Assembly: GCA_002418685.1 (NCBI GenBank)
Contig: DIEP01000066.1
Location: 4,195 to 12,088, forward strand
DNA: 7,894 nucleotides
Direction of reading: 5' to 3'
Origin: Ignavibacteria bacterium UBA5771
GTDB taxonomy: Bacteria; Bacteroidota; Ignavibacteria; Kapaibacteriales; UBA2268
Below are positions 1 through 6,144 of the stretch, piece by piece. The notes below the pieces were generated by a model. That model had not been told where the DNA came from. It saw only the letters and a list, made by a program, of their open reading frames with translations, and made no database searches. Made by a program: the position numbers and the translations under genes. Numbering within the stretch: position 1 is the first letter of the stretch; every line of letters starts with the position of its first letter.

Positions 1-300
1 GCGGAACTCTTTCACTAACAGCTCTCCGTTTAATGCTGCAATCACAGTTTTATTATTTCCGGGTTCAGCTTTTGAATTAACTACAAGCAAATCACCATCA
101 CAAATGCCTTTGCCAATCATACTTTCGCCATTCACTCGCACAAGGAAATAATTCTCCGAATCTCCGATTAGATTATAAATATTAAAATTTTGATAATCAA
201 ACAATCTTAGCTGATTCGCAGTATTTAACGTATGCGCCGGCAAAACAGGTGCCTCGAAAGTATATTTTTGCTTGATGCGTGATTTCCTCTTACTTTTCAT
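1..300 (-). CDS. UmuD/LexA-type S24 serine peptidase with intact Ser/Lys dyad (partial, 3' end outside window)
   Basis: The 100 visible codons encode the S24 peptidase fold shared by UmuD and the LexA C-terminal domain. Residues 54-72 read VRVNGESMIGKGICDGDLL, matching the UmuD block around its nucleophile, so Ser60 is the likely nucleophile. Lys97 in ELLVKEF is the general base. These are the same residue numbers as in E. coli UmuD. There is no helix-turn-helix, so it is not a full LexA. The N-terminal arm (1-50) is unusual: the first 12 residues are very basic, and no Ala-Gly or Cys-Gly cleavage pair is present (position 24-25 is Thr-Leu). The start is ATG 300; an in-frame TAA lies 24 bases upstream with no other start between. 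AGGA abuts the ATG. The gene continues beyond base 1. A umuC-like polymerase gene may follow, but it is not visible. Confidence 0.85.
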   Translation of the reverse strand, partial: MKSKRKSRIKQKYTFEAPVLPAHTLNTANQLRLFDYQNFNIYNLIGDSENYFLVRVNGESMIGKGICDGDLLVVNSKAEPGNNKTVIAALNGELLVKEFR

Positions 301-396
301 TCCTGCTTGTGTTGATTTTCTTTATTTTAATTTATTCATTTAATTCGTTACGAGTCAATATTATTATATATCGCAATGAACATATCAATTATCAAA

Positions 397-404
397 CAAA
401 TATA
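397..404 (-). promoter_or_regulatory. Candidate Bacteroidota-type -7 element upstream of the S24 peptidase gene
   Basis: On the minus strand these bases read TATATTTG, a match to the Bacteroidota -7 consensus TAnnTTTG. A TTG lies upstream at 427-429, but the spacing is 22 bases, slightly longer than the usual 19-21. The leader to ATG 300 would be roughly 90 bases. The element lies between tgaacat (377-383) and atgttca (422-428), a 7-bp inverted pair that could be an operator. The call rests on motif matching only. Confidence 0.35.
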
Positions 405-486
405 GATAACAGTCTTCCATCATGTTCAAGAATTGACCCTCCAATATTTTAAACTTTTTAGAAGTTATCTCAATTTCCTTTTTTCC

Positions 487-548
487 TGCTCCCAATTACG
501 AACTCATCATAAATTCCTCTCTCCATTCGAGATGAGTTGGGAACGAGT
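487..548. repeat. Imperfect inverted repeat in the spacer
   Basis: The bases aactcatc (501-508) and gatgagtt (531-538) form a perfect 8-bp inverted repeat with a 22-base loop. The match extends outward: the left arm continues as ctcccaattacg and the right arm as gggaacgag. These pair again through ccc/ggg if about 7 bases (attacga) are looped out. This looks like a degenerate small interspersed palindrome. It lacks the T-tract of an intrinsic terminator. Confidence 0.4.
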
Positions 549-628
549 CTTTCCCCACAAATGAATTCAATGGGTATGATTATAATATTCCCCGCATTCC
601 TATCTTAAAAATATTTTTTGCTTCCTCC

Positions 629-1075
629 CTAATATGCTTTAAGCGAGTGAATTATAAAAGTAATTTGCCCGACGTAATCAAGAGTATCAAAAAATGAGCT
701 ATTGATTGGCAGATACTGCCCGTTTGGCGTTTGTATATATTCTTGGTCATCGAACATACGATAGCGCCTAATTGTCAAATTTTTATTCATTTGAATTAGA
801 ATTAGTTTGCCGTCATCGGGCTTCTGATATGTGTCAATCACAAGAATATCGCCATCACGAATTCCATCGAAATTCTCAGCATCTCCAATCACTCTTGCAA
901 AGAATGTGGAATTAGGATGCTTAATGAGAAATGAATTAAGATCGATTTCCTCTTCGATATCCTCATCTGTTGGAAGTGGGATGCCCGCTGATACGCTCAT
1001 CCTATAAAGTGGCAAACTAACCTCGTCTTGATTATCCTGCAATGGATTACTTGCAAGTAATAAAATTCTTTGCAT
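629..1075 (-). CDS. umuD: UmuD homologue with both catalytic residues replaced but cleavage site retained
   Basis: This 148-residue protein matches UmuD along its whole length (E. coli UmuD has 139). In order: SLPLYRMSVSAGIPLP (20-35) fits the cleavage arm, with Ala30-Gly31 where UmuD is cut. IDLNSFLIKHPNSTFFARV (44-62) is strongly UmuD-like. GIRDGDILVID (71-81) is the conserved core. The C-terminus (about 131-148, DTLDYVGQ...) matches the UmuD end. However, the nucleophile block GDSM is GDAE (64-67), so Ser is Ala66. The Lys block (TVKKL in UmuD) is TIRRY (101-105), so Lys is Arg103. The protein should not be able to cleave itself. There is no DNA-binding domain. ATG 1075 is preferred over an in-frame TTG at 1087 because GGGGGGA lies 5 bases upstream of the ATG as a ribosome-binding site. 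The gene has its own promoter. Confidence 0.88.
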   Translation of the reverse strand: MQRILLLASNPLQDNQDEVSLPLYRMSVSAGIPLPTDEDIEEEIDLNSFLIKHPNSTFFARVIGDAENFDGIRDGDILVIDTYQKPDDGKLILIQMNKNLTIRRYRMFDDQEYIQTPNGQYLPINSSFFDTLDYVGQITFIIHSLKAY

Positions 1076-1097
1076 TGTTCCCCCCAATTTTATTTTG

Positions 1098-1128
1098 CAA
1101 ATTTATGAAAAAAATATTTATTATTCAA
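1098..1128 (-). promoter_or_regulatory. Bacteroidota-type promoter of the umuD-like gene
   Basis: On the minus strand TTG (1126-1128) is followed by exactly 20 bases and then TAAATTTG (1098-1105). This fits the Bacteroidota consensus of a -33 TTG and a -7 TAnnTTTG. The -7 element ends 23 bases before ATG 1075, predicting a short leader that includes the G-rich ribosome-binding site. The -33 box lies just before the stop codon of the upstream carboxypeptidase gene, so the promoter overlaps that coding sequence. No obvious SOS operator palindrome is visible. Confidence 0.6.
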
Positions 1129-2194
1129 CGGCATTTTCTAAAAATTTTATACTTCCTTTGCTTGCATCGATTTCTGCATTTATCCCTATCGGAAGAGTCA
1201 ATTGCTCATCAGTATGTCCAATCATCAAGCCCGAAAACGAAGGATAAGTTCGATTGCGGAAATAATAATCCAAACTTTGCTCAATCGAAAAGTCCCAAAT
1301 TGGCGGCGCACCCTTCTGATTGCACTCATTGCACTTGCCCCATATAAATCCACTCAAATTATCAAATTTATGAGCAAGAGCAAGTGTGGCAAGCATTCTA
1401 TCGATGCTATAAGGTTCTTCGCCAGTATCCTCAAGGAAAAGAATACGCCCATCTGTTTTAATATCAAAATCTGTGCCGAGCATTGCAGTAATTAGCGAAA
1501 GATTCCCACCAATCAAGCGTCCCTGAGCAATTCCATTTTTCAAAGTTCTAATTGGATAGACATCTCGAATCCCACTTCGAGCATTCGGATTTGTTAGTAT
1601 CAGACCCTCCGAATTTCCAAAAAGAACTCCCCGGAAAACTTCTACGCTATAATTTGTGAATTTTGATAGAAGCATTGGACCGTGGAATGTAATCAAACCC
1701 GTTTTCTGGAATATGCTAATCAGCAGTGCCGTTATATCGCTATAACCAATCAATATTTTAGGGTTCTTCTCAACTAATTTATAGTCAATTTTATCGAGTA
1801 TATGCATACTTCCATAACCACCGCGGATTGAGAAGATTGCCTTAATTTCATCATTGGCAAATAGTTCATTGAAATCGCTTGCTTTCTCTTCAATTCTCTG
1901 GTTTATGCTATTATTTCTTGAAAAAAAATATTTTGGATAATACGGCTTCAAATTGAAATATGTCAGCACTTGCTCTATTTTTAAAATTTCCTCAGGTGTA
2001 TAAGCAGGGGTAGCTGCTGAAATTATTCCGACGGTATCGCCTTCTTTCAATGCCTTGGGCTTGATTATTTTTTTAATATTTTGATAAGATTTCGGAATTG
2101 ACGATTCTTGTGTTTGAGCAATAAATTTAGATTTATTAAGCATTAAAGCCAAAGCGCCCACTGAAAAGCATTTAAATATATCACGTCTTTGCAT
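1121..2194 (-). CDS. Exported S66-family LD-carboxypeptidase (LdcA-like)
   Basis: This 357-residue protein belongs to peptidase family S66. Members remove the terminal D-alanine from murein tetrapeptides (L,D-carboxypeptidase) during peptidoglycan recycling, and some relatives process microcin-like compounds. The family's Ser-Glu-His triad is visible: Ser129 in SIRGGYGS, Glu255 in ILFLED, and His327 in IGHTDEQLTLPIG. GDTVGIISAATP (52-63) and GYSDITAL (150-157) are also family signatures. The N-terminus MQRRDIFKCFSVGALALML looks like a signal sequence with a twin-arginine flavour (RR-D-I-F-K plus a hydrophobic stretch), so the enzyme is probably exported, unlike cytoplasmic E. coli LdcA. Length is typical once about 45 extra N-terminal residues are allowed for. 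Start ATG 2194 gives the complete signal. The exact substrate cannot be read from sequence. Confidence 0.88.
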   Translation of the reverse strand: MQRRDIFKCFSVGALALMLNKSKFIAQTQESSIPKSYQNIKKIIKPKALKEGDTVGIISAATPAYTPEEILKIEQVLTYFNLKPYYPKYFFSRNNSINQRIEEKASDFNELFANDEIKAIFSIRGGYGSMHILDKIDYKLVEKNPKILIGYSDITALLISIFQKTGLITFHGPMLLSKFTNYSVEVFRGVLFGNSEGLILTNPNARSGIRDVYPIRTLKNGIAQGRLIGGNLSLITAMLGTDFDIKTDGRILFLEDTGEEPYSIDRMLATLALAHKFDNLSGFIWGKCNECNQKGAPPIWDFSIEQSLDYYFRNRTYPSFSGLMIGHTDEQLTLPIGINAEIDASKGSIKFLENAVE

Positions 2195-2444
2195 AAATTT
2201 GCTTAATTTAGTTATACAAAAATAAATTATTTATGCAAAACATAAAGCAAAAAAAATTAGCGTCATATATCAACTATATAAACATTATCTCCGATGCAAA
2301 TTTAAGCTATATTCAGCAACTATGCTATGCCGCAAGGACAATTTTGAGACCAACCTGTTGCAATCATTGATAGAATAGTCCAAACAGCAGGGAATTCAGG
2401 TCGGTATTCCTTGAATGATCTTACAAAAATAAATATTTATAAAT
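2195..2444. other. Divergent intergenic region
   Basis: This 250-base region separates the leftward carboxypeptidase gene from the rightward dehydrogenase operon and should hold both promoters. The half near the carboxypeptidase is strongly A/T-rich; the half near the dehydrogenase (about 2320-2420) is more balanced. A short open frame (2348 to about 2460, 38 codons without a start) crosses into the dehydrogenase gene out of frame and was not called. A weak bulged hairpin (2394-2415) lies 30 bases before the dehydrogenase start. No convincing plus-strand promoter was found. Confidence 0.6.
2217..2224 (-). promoter_or_regulatory. Candidate -7 element of the LD-carboxypeptidase gene
   Basis: On the minus strand these bases read TATTTTTG, a match to TAnnTTTG. 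It ends 23 bases before ATG 2194, the same distance as in the umuD-like gene. The nearest upstream TTG at a plausible distance (2248-2250) is 23 bases away, longer than usual, so the -33 half is weak. Confidence 0.4.
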
Positions 2445-5378
2445 ATGGAAAAAATAGAACTTGATAATAAATTTGATAAATTAGCAAAAGCAATAGAAGG
2501 GGAGGTTCATTACGACAATTTTTGGCAAATACTCTATTCGACCGATGCCTCTGATTATCGCGAAGTGCCACTGGGAGTGGTTTATCCAAAATCAATAAAT
2601 GATATAAAATCAATCATCGATTTTGCAAGAATTGAAAATATCCCGATTATCCCGCGGGGTGGTGGAACTTCGCTTGCGGGACAAGTTGTTGGGAATGGTC
2701 TTGTCGTTGATATTTCGCGAAACTTTAATAATATATTGGAAGTTAATCAACAAGAGCATTGGGCAAGAGTTGAGCCGGGTGTAATTCCCGATGTTCTAAA
2801 TCAGCAATTGAAACAACATAATTTATTTTGGGGACCTGAGACTTCTACTTCCAATCGTAATACTCTTGCGGGTATGCTTGGGAATAATTCCTGTGGCTCG
2901 CATTTTCCGCTCTATGGCAATACTCGGACAAATATAATTGAAGTAAATGGCTTCCTCTCCGATGGTAGCCAAATCCATACATCCCCTTTAAATAATGATG
3001 AAGTTCTTAATAAATCGCTATTGAATTCAGTGGAAGGCAAGATTTATTCATTATTAATTAATAAATTAAAAAATCCTGATTTCCAAAATGAAATTTATCA
3101 GCAGTTTCCAAAGAAGGAAATCCAACGCCGCAATTCAGGATATACAATCGATAGCTTGCTTGAATCGAATTTCTTCAAGAAAAATGGCGATCTATTTAAT
3201 TTATCGAAGATTCTTGCGGGAAGCGAGGGGACGCTTGTTTTCACCACGGAAATGAAAATTAACCTTTTTGAGCCACCTCCAAAAAATGTTGCAGTGATCG
3301 CTGCTCATTTCAATTCACTTCGCGAAGCTTTGCTTGCCAATATCGTTGCTATGAGTCATAAACCCGGTGCTGTGGAACTAATCGACAATAATATATTGGA
3401 ATTAACAAAGGAAAATATCACACAAAAACGTAATAGATTTTTCCTCAATGGTAATCCCTCTGCAATACTTGTTATTGAATTCGCAAGGGACAATGAAGAC
3501 GAACTTCAATCCCTGCTCAATGAAACAATTGAGGATTTGCGAGACCATCACTATGGCTATGATTTTCCGATTTTGCGAGGGACTGAAATCAATCGTATTT
3601 GGGATCTTCGCAAAGCAGGATTGGGTTTGCTTTCAAATATTAAAGGTGATGAACGAAGCTATACCGTTATTGAAGATACTGCTGTTGCTATAAATGATTT
3701 GCCCGATTATACTGATGAATTGATTAGTCGAATGAGCGATATGAACGTAAAAATCATTTCTTATGCTCACTGCTCAACGGGGGAAATCCATTTTCATCCA
3801 ATATTAAACTTGCGAACTCCCGAAGGAATCGAGAAATATCGGCAGGTATTGATTGAAACCGCTAAAATTGTCAAGAAATATCGCGGTTCATTATGTGGTG
3901 AACACGGTGATGGGCGCTTGCGTGGTGAGATGATTCCATTTATGTTTGGCGAAAATATTTATAATTTTTTCAAAGAAATTAAAAGCACATTCGACCCATT
4001 TAATATTTTCAATCCCGGCAAAATCGTTGATGCACCCCGTATGAATACGTTTTTACGAATTAATCCCGAAGTAAAAAGAAAGGAAATAGATACCTATTTT
4101 AATTTTGAAGATTATGGTGGAATTCAGCAATTCGCTGAGAAATGCAATGGTTCGGGAGATTGCAGAAAACCGCAAGAGCTTGGCGGTATGATTTGCCCCA
4201 GTTTCAAAGCAACGCGAAATGAGAAGGATTCGACTCGTGCGCGGGCAAATATGCTGCGGGAAATGATTACTAACTCGGCTAAATCAAACCCCTTCGATAG
4301 CAAGGAAATATATGATGTGATGGATTTGTGCTTGATGTGCAAAGCCTGCAAAAGCGAATGCCCATCAAGTGTGGATATGACAAAATTGAAATCCGAATTT
4401 TTGCAACATTATTATGATGCAAACGGCACCCCTTTCCGCTCGTGGATTGTAGCAAATATTGCACAAGTTTATAAATTTGCAGCGATTTTTCCAAATTTTT
4501 CAAATTTCTTTTTGAAAAATAAATTCTTTTCTAATATTATTAAAAATATTATTGGATTTGCAAAAGCAAGGCATTTCCAATTGCTTTCCCGAACCACTTT
4601 GCAAAAATGGTATAAGAAAAATTATAAGCCTCAAGCAAATAAGCAGATTGTTTATTTATTTAATGATGAATTCACAAATTTTCAGGACGCTCATATTGGT
4701 ATAAAGGCAGTTCAATTGCTTGATAGATTGGGCTATAACGTTATTATTCCTAATCATTTAGAAAGTGGCAGGACATATCTTTCGAAAGGATTAGTCAAAA
4801 AAGCAAAAGTAATTGCAAATCAAAACGTTAAGCTTCTGAAAACTTTGATTACAAAACAAACGCCCCTTATTGGTATTGAACCATCTGCTATTTTATCATT
4901 TCGTGATGAATATCCTGATTTGGTTGATAAAGAATTGCGAGAGGATGCAATCGAACTTGCCGATAATTGCTTGCTCTTCGATGAATTTATTGCAAGAGAA
5001 ATCATGGAAAATAAAATATCACAGGATTTATTCACCGATGATGCGATGTTGATTTCCCTGCATACTCATTGCCATCAGAAGTCTCTTACCACAAGCGATA
5101 GTATAAAAACAATGCTTTCGTTCCCAAAAAATTATCAAGTTAAAGAAATTCCTTCGGGTTGCTGTGGGATGGCAGGTGCCTTCGGTTTTGAGCGTGAACA
5201 TTATGAAATATCTCAAAAAATTGGAGAATTGGTACTTTTTCCTACAATAAGGAATTTGGATAATAGCGTTATAATTGCAGCATCGGGAACAAGTTGCAGA
5301 CATCAAATCTATGAGGGAACAGGCAAGACTGCCCTTCATCCGATTGAAATTCTTTACAATGCTTTAAATTTTATATAA
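2445..5378 (+). CDS. FAD-linked 2-hydroxyacid dehydrogenase fused to Fe-S/CCG-domain reductase (D-lactate, glycolate or D-2-hydroxyglutarate type)
   Basis: A single 977-residue chain has the layout of large YdiJ-like dehydrogenases. The FAD-binding domain (about 40-270) has the flavin loop PRGGGTSLAGQ (70-80). The FAD-oxidase C-terminal domain (about 280-530) has HFHPILNL (449-456) and CGEHGDGRLRGEM (484-496). An iron-sulfur segment follows: C567, C573 and C584-P, then C629-x2-C632-x2-C635-x3-C639-P, a classic 4Fe-4S motif. A C-terminal CCG (GlpC/HdrB-like) domain has HCHQKSL (875-881), GCCGMAGAFG (905-914) and Cys951. Such enzymes oxidise a D-2-hydroxyacid to the 2-oxoacid and pass electrons through Fe-S centres to the respiratory chain. 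In the first CCG half, GIEPSAILSFRDEY (810-823) has Ala815 where relatives often have Cys. No signal peptide is seen, so it should be cytoplasmic or peripheral. ATG 2445 lies in an A/T-rich leader without Shine-Dalgarno. It is the first gene of a three-gene run; the exact substrate is undecided. Confidence 0.9.
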   Translation: MEKIELDNKFDKLAKAIEGEVHYDNFWQILYSTDASDYREVPLGVVYPKSINDIKSIIDFARIENIPIIPRGGGTSLAGQVVGNGLVVDISRNFNNILEVNQQEHWARVEPGVIPDVLNQQLKQHNLFWGPETSTSNRNTLAGMLGNNSCGSHFPLYGNTRTNIIEVNGFLSDGSQIHTSPLNNDEVLNKSLLNSVEGKIYSLLINKLKNPDFQNEIYQQFPKKEIQRRNSGYTIDSLLESNFFKKNGDLFNLSKILAGSEGTLVFTTEMKINLFEPPPKNVAVIAAHFNSLREALLANIVAMSHKPGAVELIDNNILELTKENITQKRNRFFLNGNPSAILVIEFARDNEDELQSLLNETIEDLRDHHYGYDFPILRGTEINRIWDLRKAGLGLLSNIKGDERSYTVIEDTAVAINDLPDYTDELISRMSDMNVKIISYAHCSTGEIHFHPILNLRTPEGIEKYRQVLIETAKIVKKYRGSLCGEHGDGRLRGEMIPFMFGENIYNFFKEIKSTFDPFNIFNPGKIVDAPRMNTFLRINPEVKRKEIDTYFNFEDYGGIQQFAEKCNGSGDCRKPQELGGMICPSFKATRNEKDSTRARANMLREMITNSAKSNPFDSKEIYDVMDLCLMCKACKSECPSSVDMTKLKSEFLQHYYDANGTPFRSWIVANIAQVYKFAAIFPNFSNFFLKNKFFSNIIKNIIGFAKARHFQLLSRTTLQKWYKKNYKPQANKQIVYLFNDEFTNFQDAHIGIKAVQLLDRLGYNVIIPNHLESGRTYLSKGLVKKAKVIANQNVKLLKTLITKQTPLIGIEPSAILSFRDEYPDLVDKELREDAIELADNCLLFDEFIAREIMENKISQDLFTDDAMLISLHTHCHQKSLTTSDSIKTMLSFPKNYQVKEIPSGCCGMAGAFGFEREHYEISQKIGELVLFPTIRNLDNSVIIAASGTSCRHQIYEGTGKTALHPIEILYNALNFI

Positions 5379-5385
5379 ATAGTTT

Positions 5386-5655
5386 ATGGATTCAAATTAC
5401 AGTACATTAGTAACGTTGATTGGGCTGGTAGGAGCTGCATTGACCACATTTGCTTTCTTACCGCAAATGATAAAAGTAATCAGATACAAGCAAACGCGAG
5501 ATCTTTCATTAGCAATGTATATCGTTATGGTTAGCGGTGCATCATTTTGGCTGGTTTACGGATTTATGATTAACTCGATTCCAATTATTTTTGCAAATAT
5601 TGTTTCATTTATTTTTACTTTTGTAATACTAATTTTGAAAATAAAATATAAGTAA
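5386..5655 (+). CDS. SemiSWEET-like (PQ-loop/MtN3) sugar transporter
   Basis: This 89-residue membrane protein has three predicted helices (about 8-27, 42-61 and 65-84), the half-size layout of bacterial SemiSWEETs, which dimerise to carry sugars. Family marks are visible: TTFAFLPQ (20-27) with the PQ motif in helix 1, the positively charged loop KVIRYKQTRDLSL (30-42), Trp55 with VYG (57-59), and Pro66 plus Asn71 (PIIFAN). The conserved Trp and Asn line the sugar pocket in characterised family members. It starts 7 bases after the dehydrogenase stop and its stop overlaps the next start (TAATG), so it is probably co-transcribed with both. Sucrose or glucose are usual substrates in the family, but the neighbour suggests a small organic acid or sugar is possible here (inference). 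Confidence 0.87.
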   Translation: MDSNYSTLVTLIGLVGAALTTFAFLPQMIKVIRYKQTRDLSLAMYIVMVSGASFWLVYGFMINSIPIIFANIVSFIFTFVILILKIKYK

Positions 5656-5966
5656 TGCGGATCAAGGATTACTATAAGATTTTGGGGGTTGAACGCACAT
5701 CTTCGTCAGAAGACATAAGGCAATCATATCGACGGCTTGTGCGGCAGTTCCATCCCGATTTCAATAAGGATCCTGAAGCACTACGCTTATTTTATTTGAT
5801 TACAGAAGCATATCAAGTGCTTGGCAATCTTGAAAATCGTCTTGATTATAGTATCATTCTTTTCGAGCAAGATTTGATAAAAGCGGAGGCAAAAAGAATT
5901 TTGGAACAAAGAAAGCGAAAACGCCTTTCTGATGAGAATAATAATGAGGAGACAATTTATTTTTAA
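5655..5966 (+). CDS. J-domain-only co-chaperone (DnaJ-like)
   Basis: The protein has 103 residues. Residues 4-70 form a complete J domain: DYYKILGV (5-12), helix II with YRRLVRQF (25-32), the essential HPD tripeptide at 33-35, and helix III ending in AYQVLG (52-57). J domains stimulate the ATPase of Hsp70/DnaK. The Gly/Phe region, zinc fingers and substrate-binding domains of DnaJ are absent. The C-terminal third is highly charged (AEAKRILEQRKRKRL, about 77-91) and probably helical, with an acidic end. ATG 5655 shares its A with the TAA of the upstream transporter gene (TAATG), implying translational coupling. A role in folding or assembly of the operon's other products is possible but unproven. 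The sequence right after the stop is a repeat element. Confidence 0.87.
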   Translation: MRIKDYYKILGVERTSSSEDIRQSYRRLVRQFHPDFNKDPEALRLFYLITEAYQVLGNLENRLDYSIILFEQDLIKAEAKRILEQRKRKRLSDENNNEETIYF

Positions 5967-6045
5967 GGTCATAGCGTAATGAAATGACGGAGCAATCTGA
6001 AGAGAGAAATGGGATTGCCACGCAAGAGTGCTTGCTCCAATGACC
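5967..6045. repeat. Degenerate interspersed inverted-repeat element
   Basis: The outer arms ggtcat (5967-5972) and atgacc (6040-6045) are a perfect inverted pair. The inner arms gcaatc (5992-5997) and gattgc (6013-6018) are another, so the segment can fold into a nested stem. The wording (ggtcat-agcg, agcaatct, gggattgcc, caatgacc) resembles the widespread GTCATTGCGA...AGCAATCT...GCAATGAC palindromic repeats found in many AT-rich bacterial genomes. It begins right after the TAA of the J-protein gene. It may also act as a transcript end, but there is no clean T-tract. Confidence 0.55.
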
Positions 6046-6144
6046 GGGAATGACCTGAGATAGAAACGATATAATTCTTCTTATACTAATTTAAAATATT
6101 TATTCAATAATTTAGTTTATTATTTATTGAAATATCGATAAACA

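Larger units (their letters stand above)
301..628. other. Intergenic spacer between the two UmuD-like genes
   Basis: This 328-base stretch has no open frame longer than a few codons starting at ATG on the minus strand, in the direction of the flanking genes. It contains an imperfect inverted repeat (about 487-548), a candidate minus-strand promoter (397-404) flanked by 7-bp inverted repeats, and an A/T palindrome just beyond the upstream gene's stop (about 607-619). The spacer suggests that the left UmuD-like gene can be transcribed independently of the right one. Confidence 0.7.

Noticed and set aside
607..619. A/T palindrome after the stop of the umuD-like gene, considered as a terminator.
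   Set aside because: It has no G/C stem, so it would not form a stable intrinsic terminator.
1042..1495. Plus-strand open frames opposite the carboxypeptidase gene.
   Set aside because: They lie antisense to a clear S66 gene, are low in complexity and show no family features.
2297..2304. A perfect TAAATTTG on the minus strand, considered as the carboxypeptidase promoter.
   Set aside because: No TTG occurs 19-21 bases upstream, and the leader would be about 100 bases; the element at 2217-2224 is better placed.
2394..2415. Bulged hairpin attcagg / cc(t)tgaat upstream of the dehydrogenase, considered as an operator or attenuator.
   Set aside because: The stem is short and imperfect and has no T-tract; chance is sufficient to explain it.
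2348..2460. Short open frame of 38 codons (DQPVAIIDRIVQ...) before and into the dehydrogenase gene, considered as a gene remnant.
   Set aside because: It has no start codon, runs out of frame into the dehydrogenase start, and matches no family I recognise.
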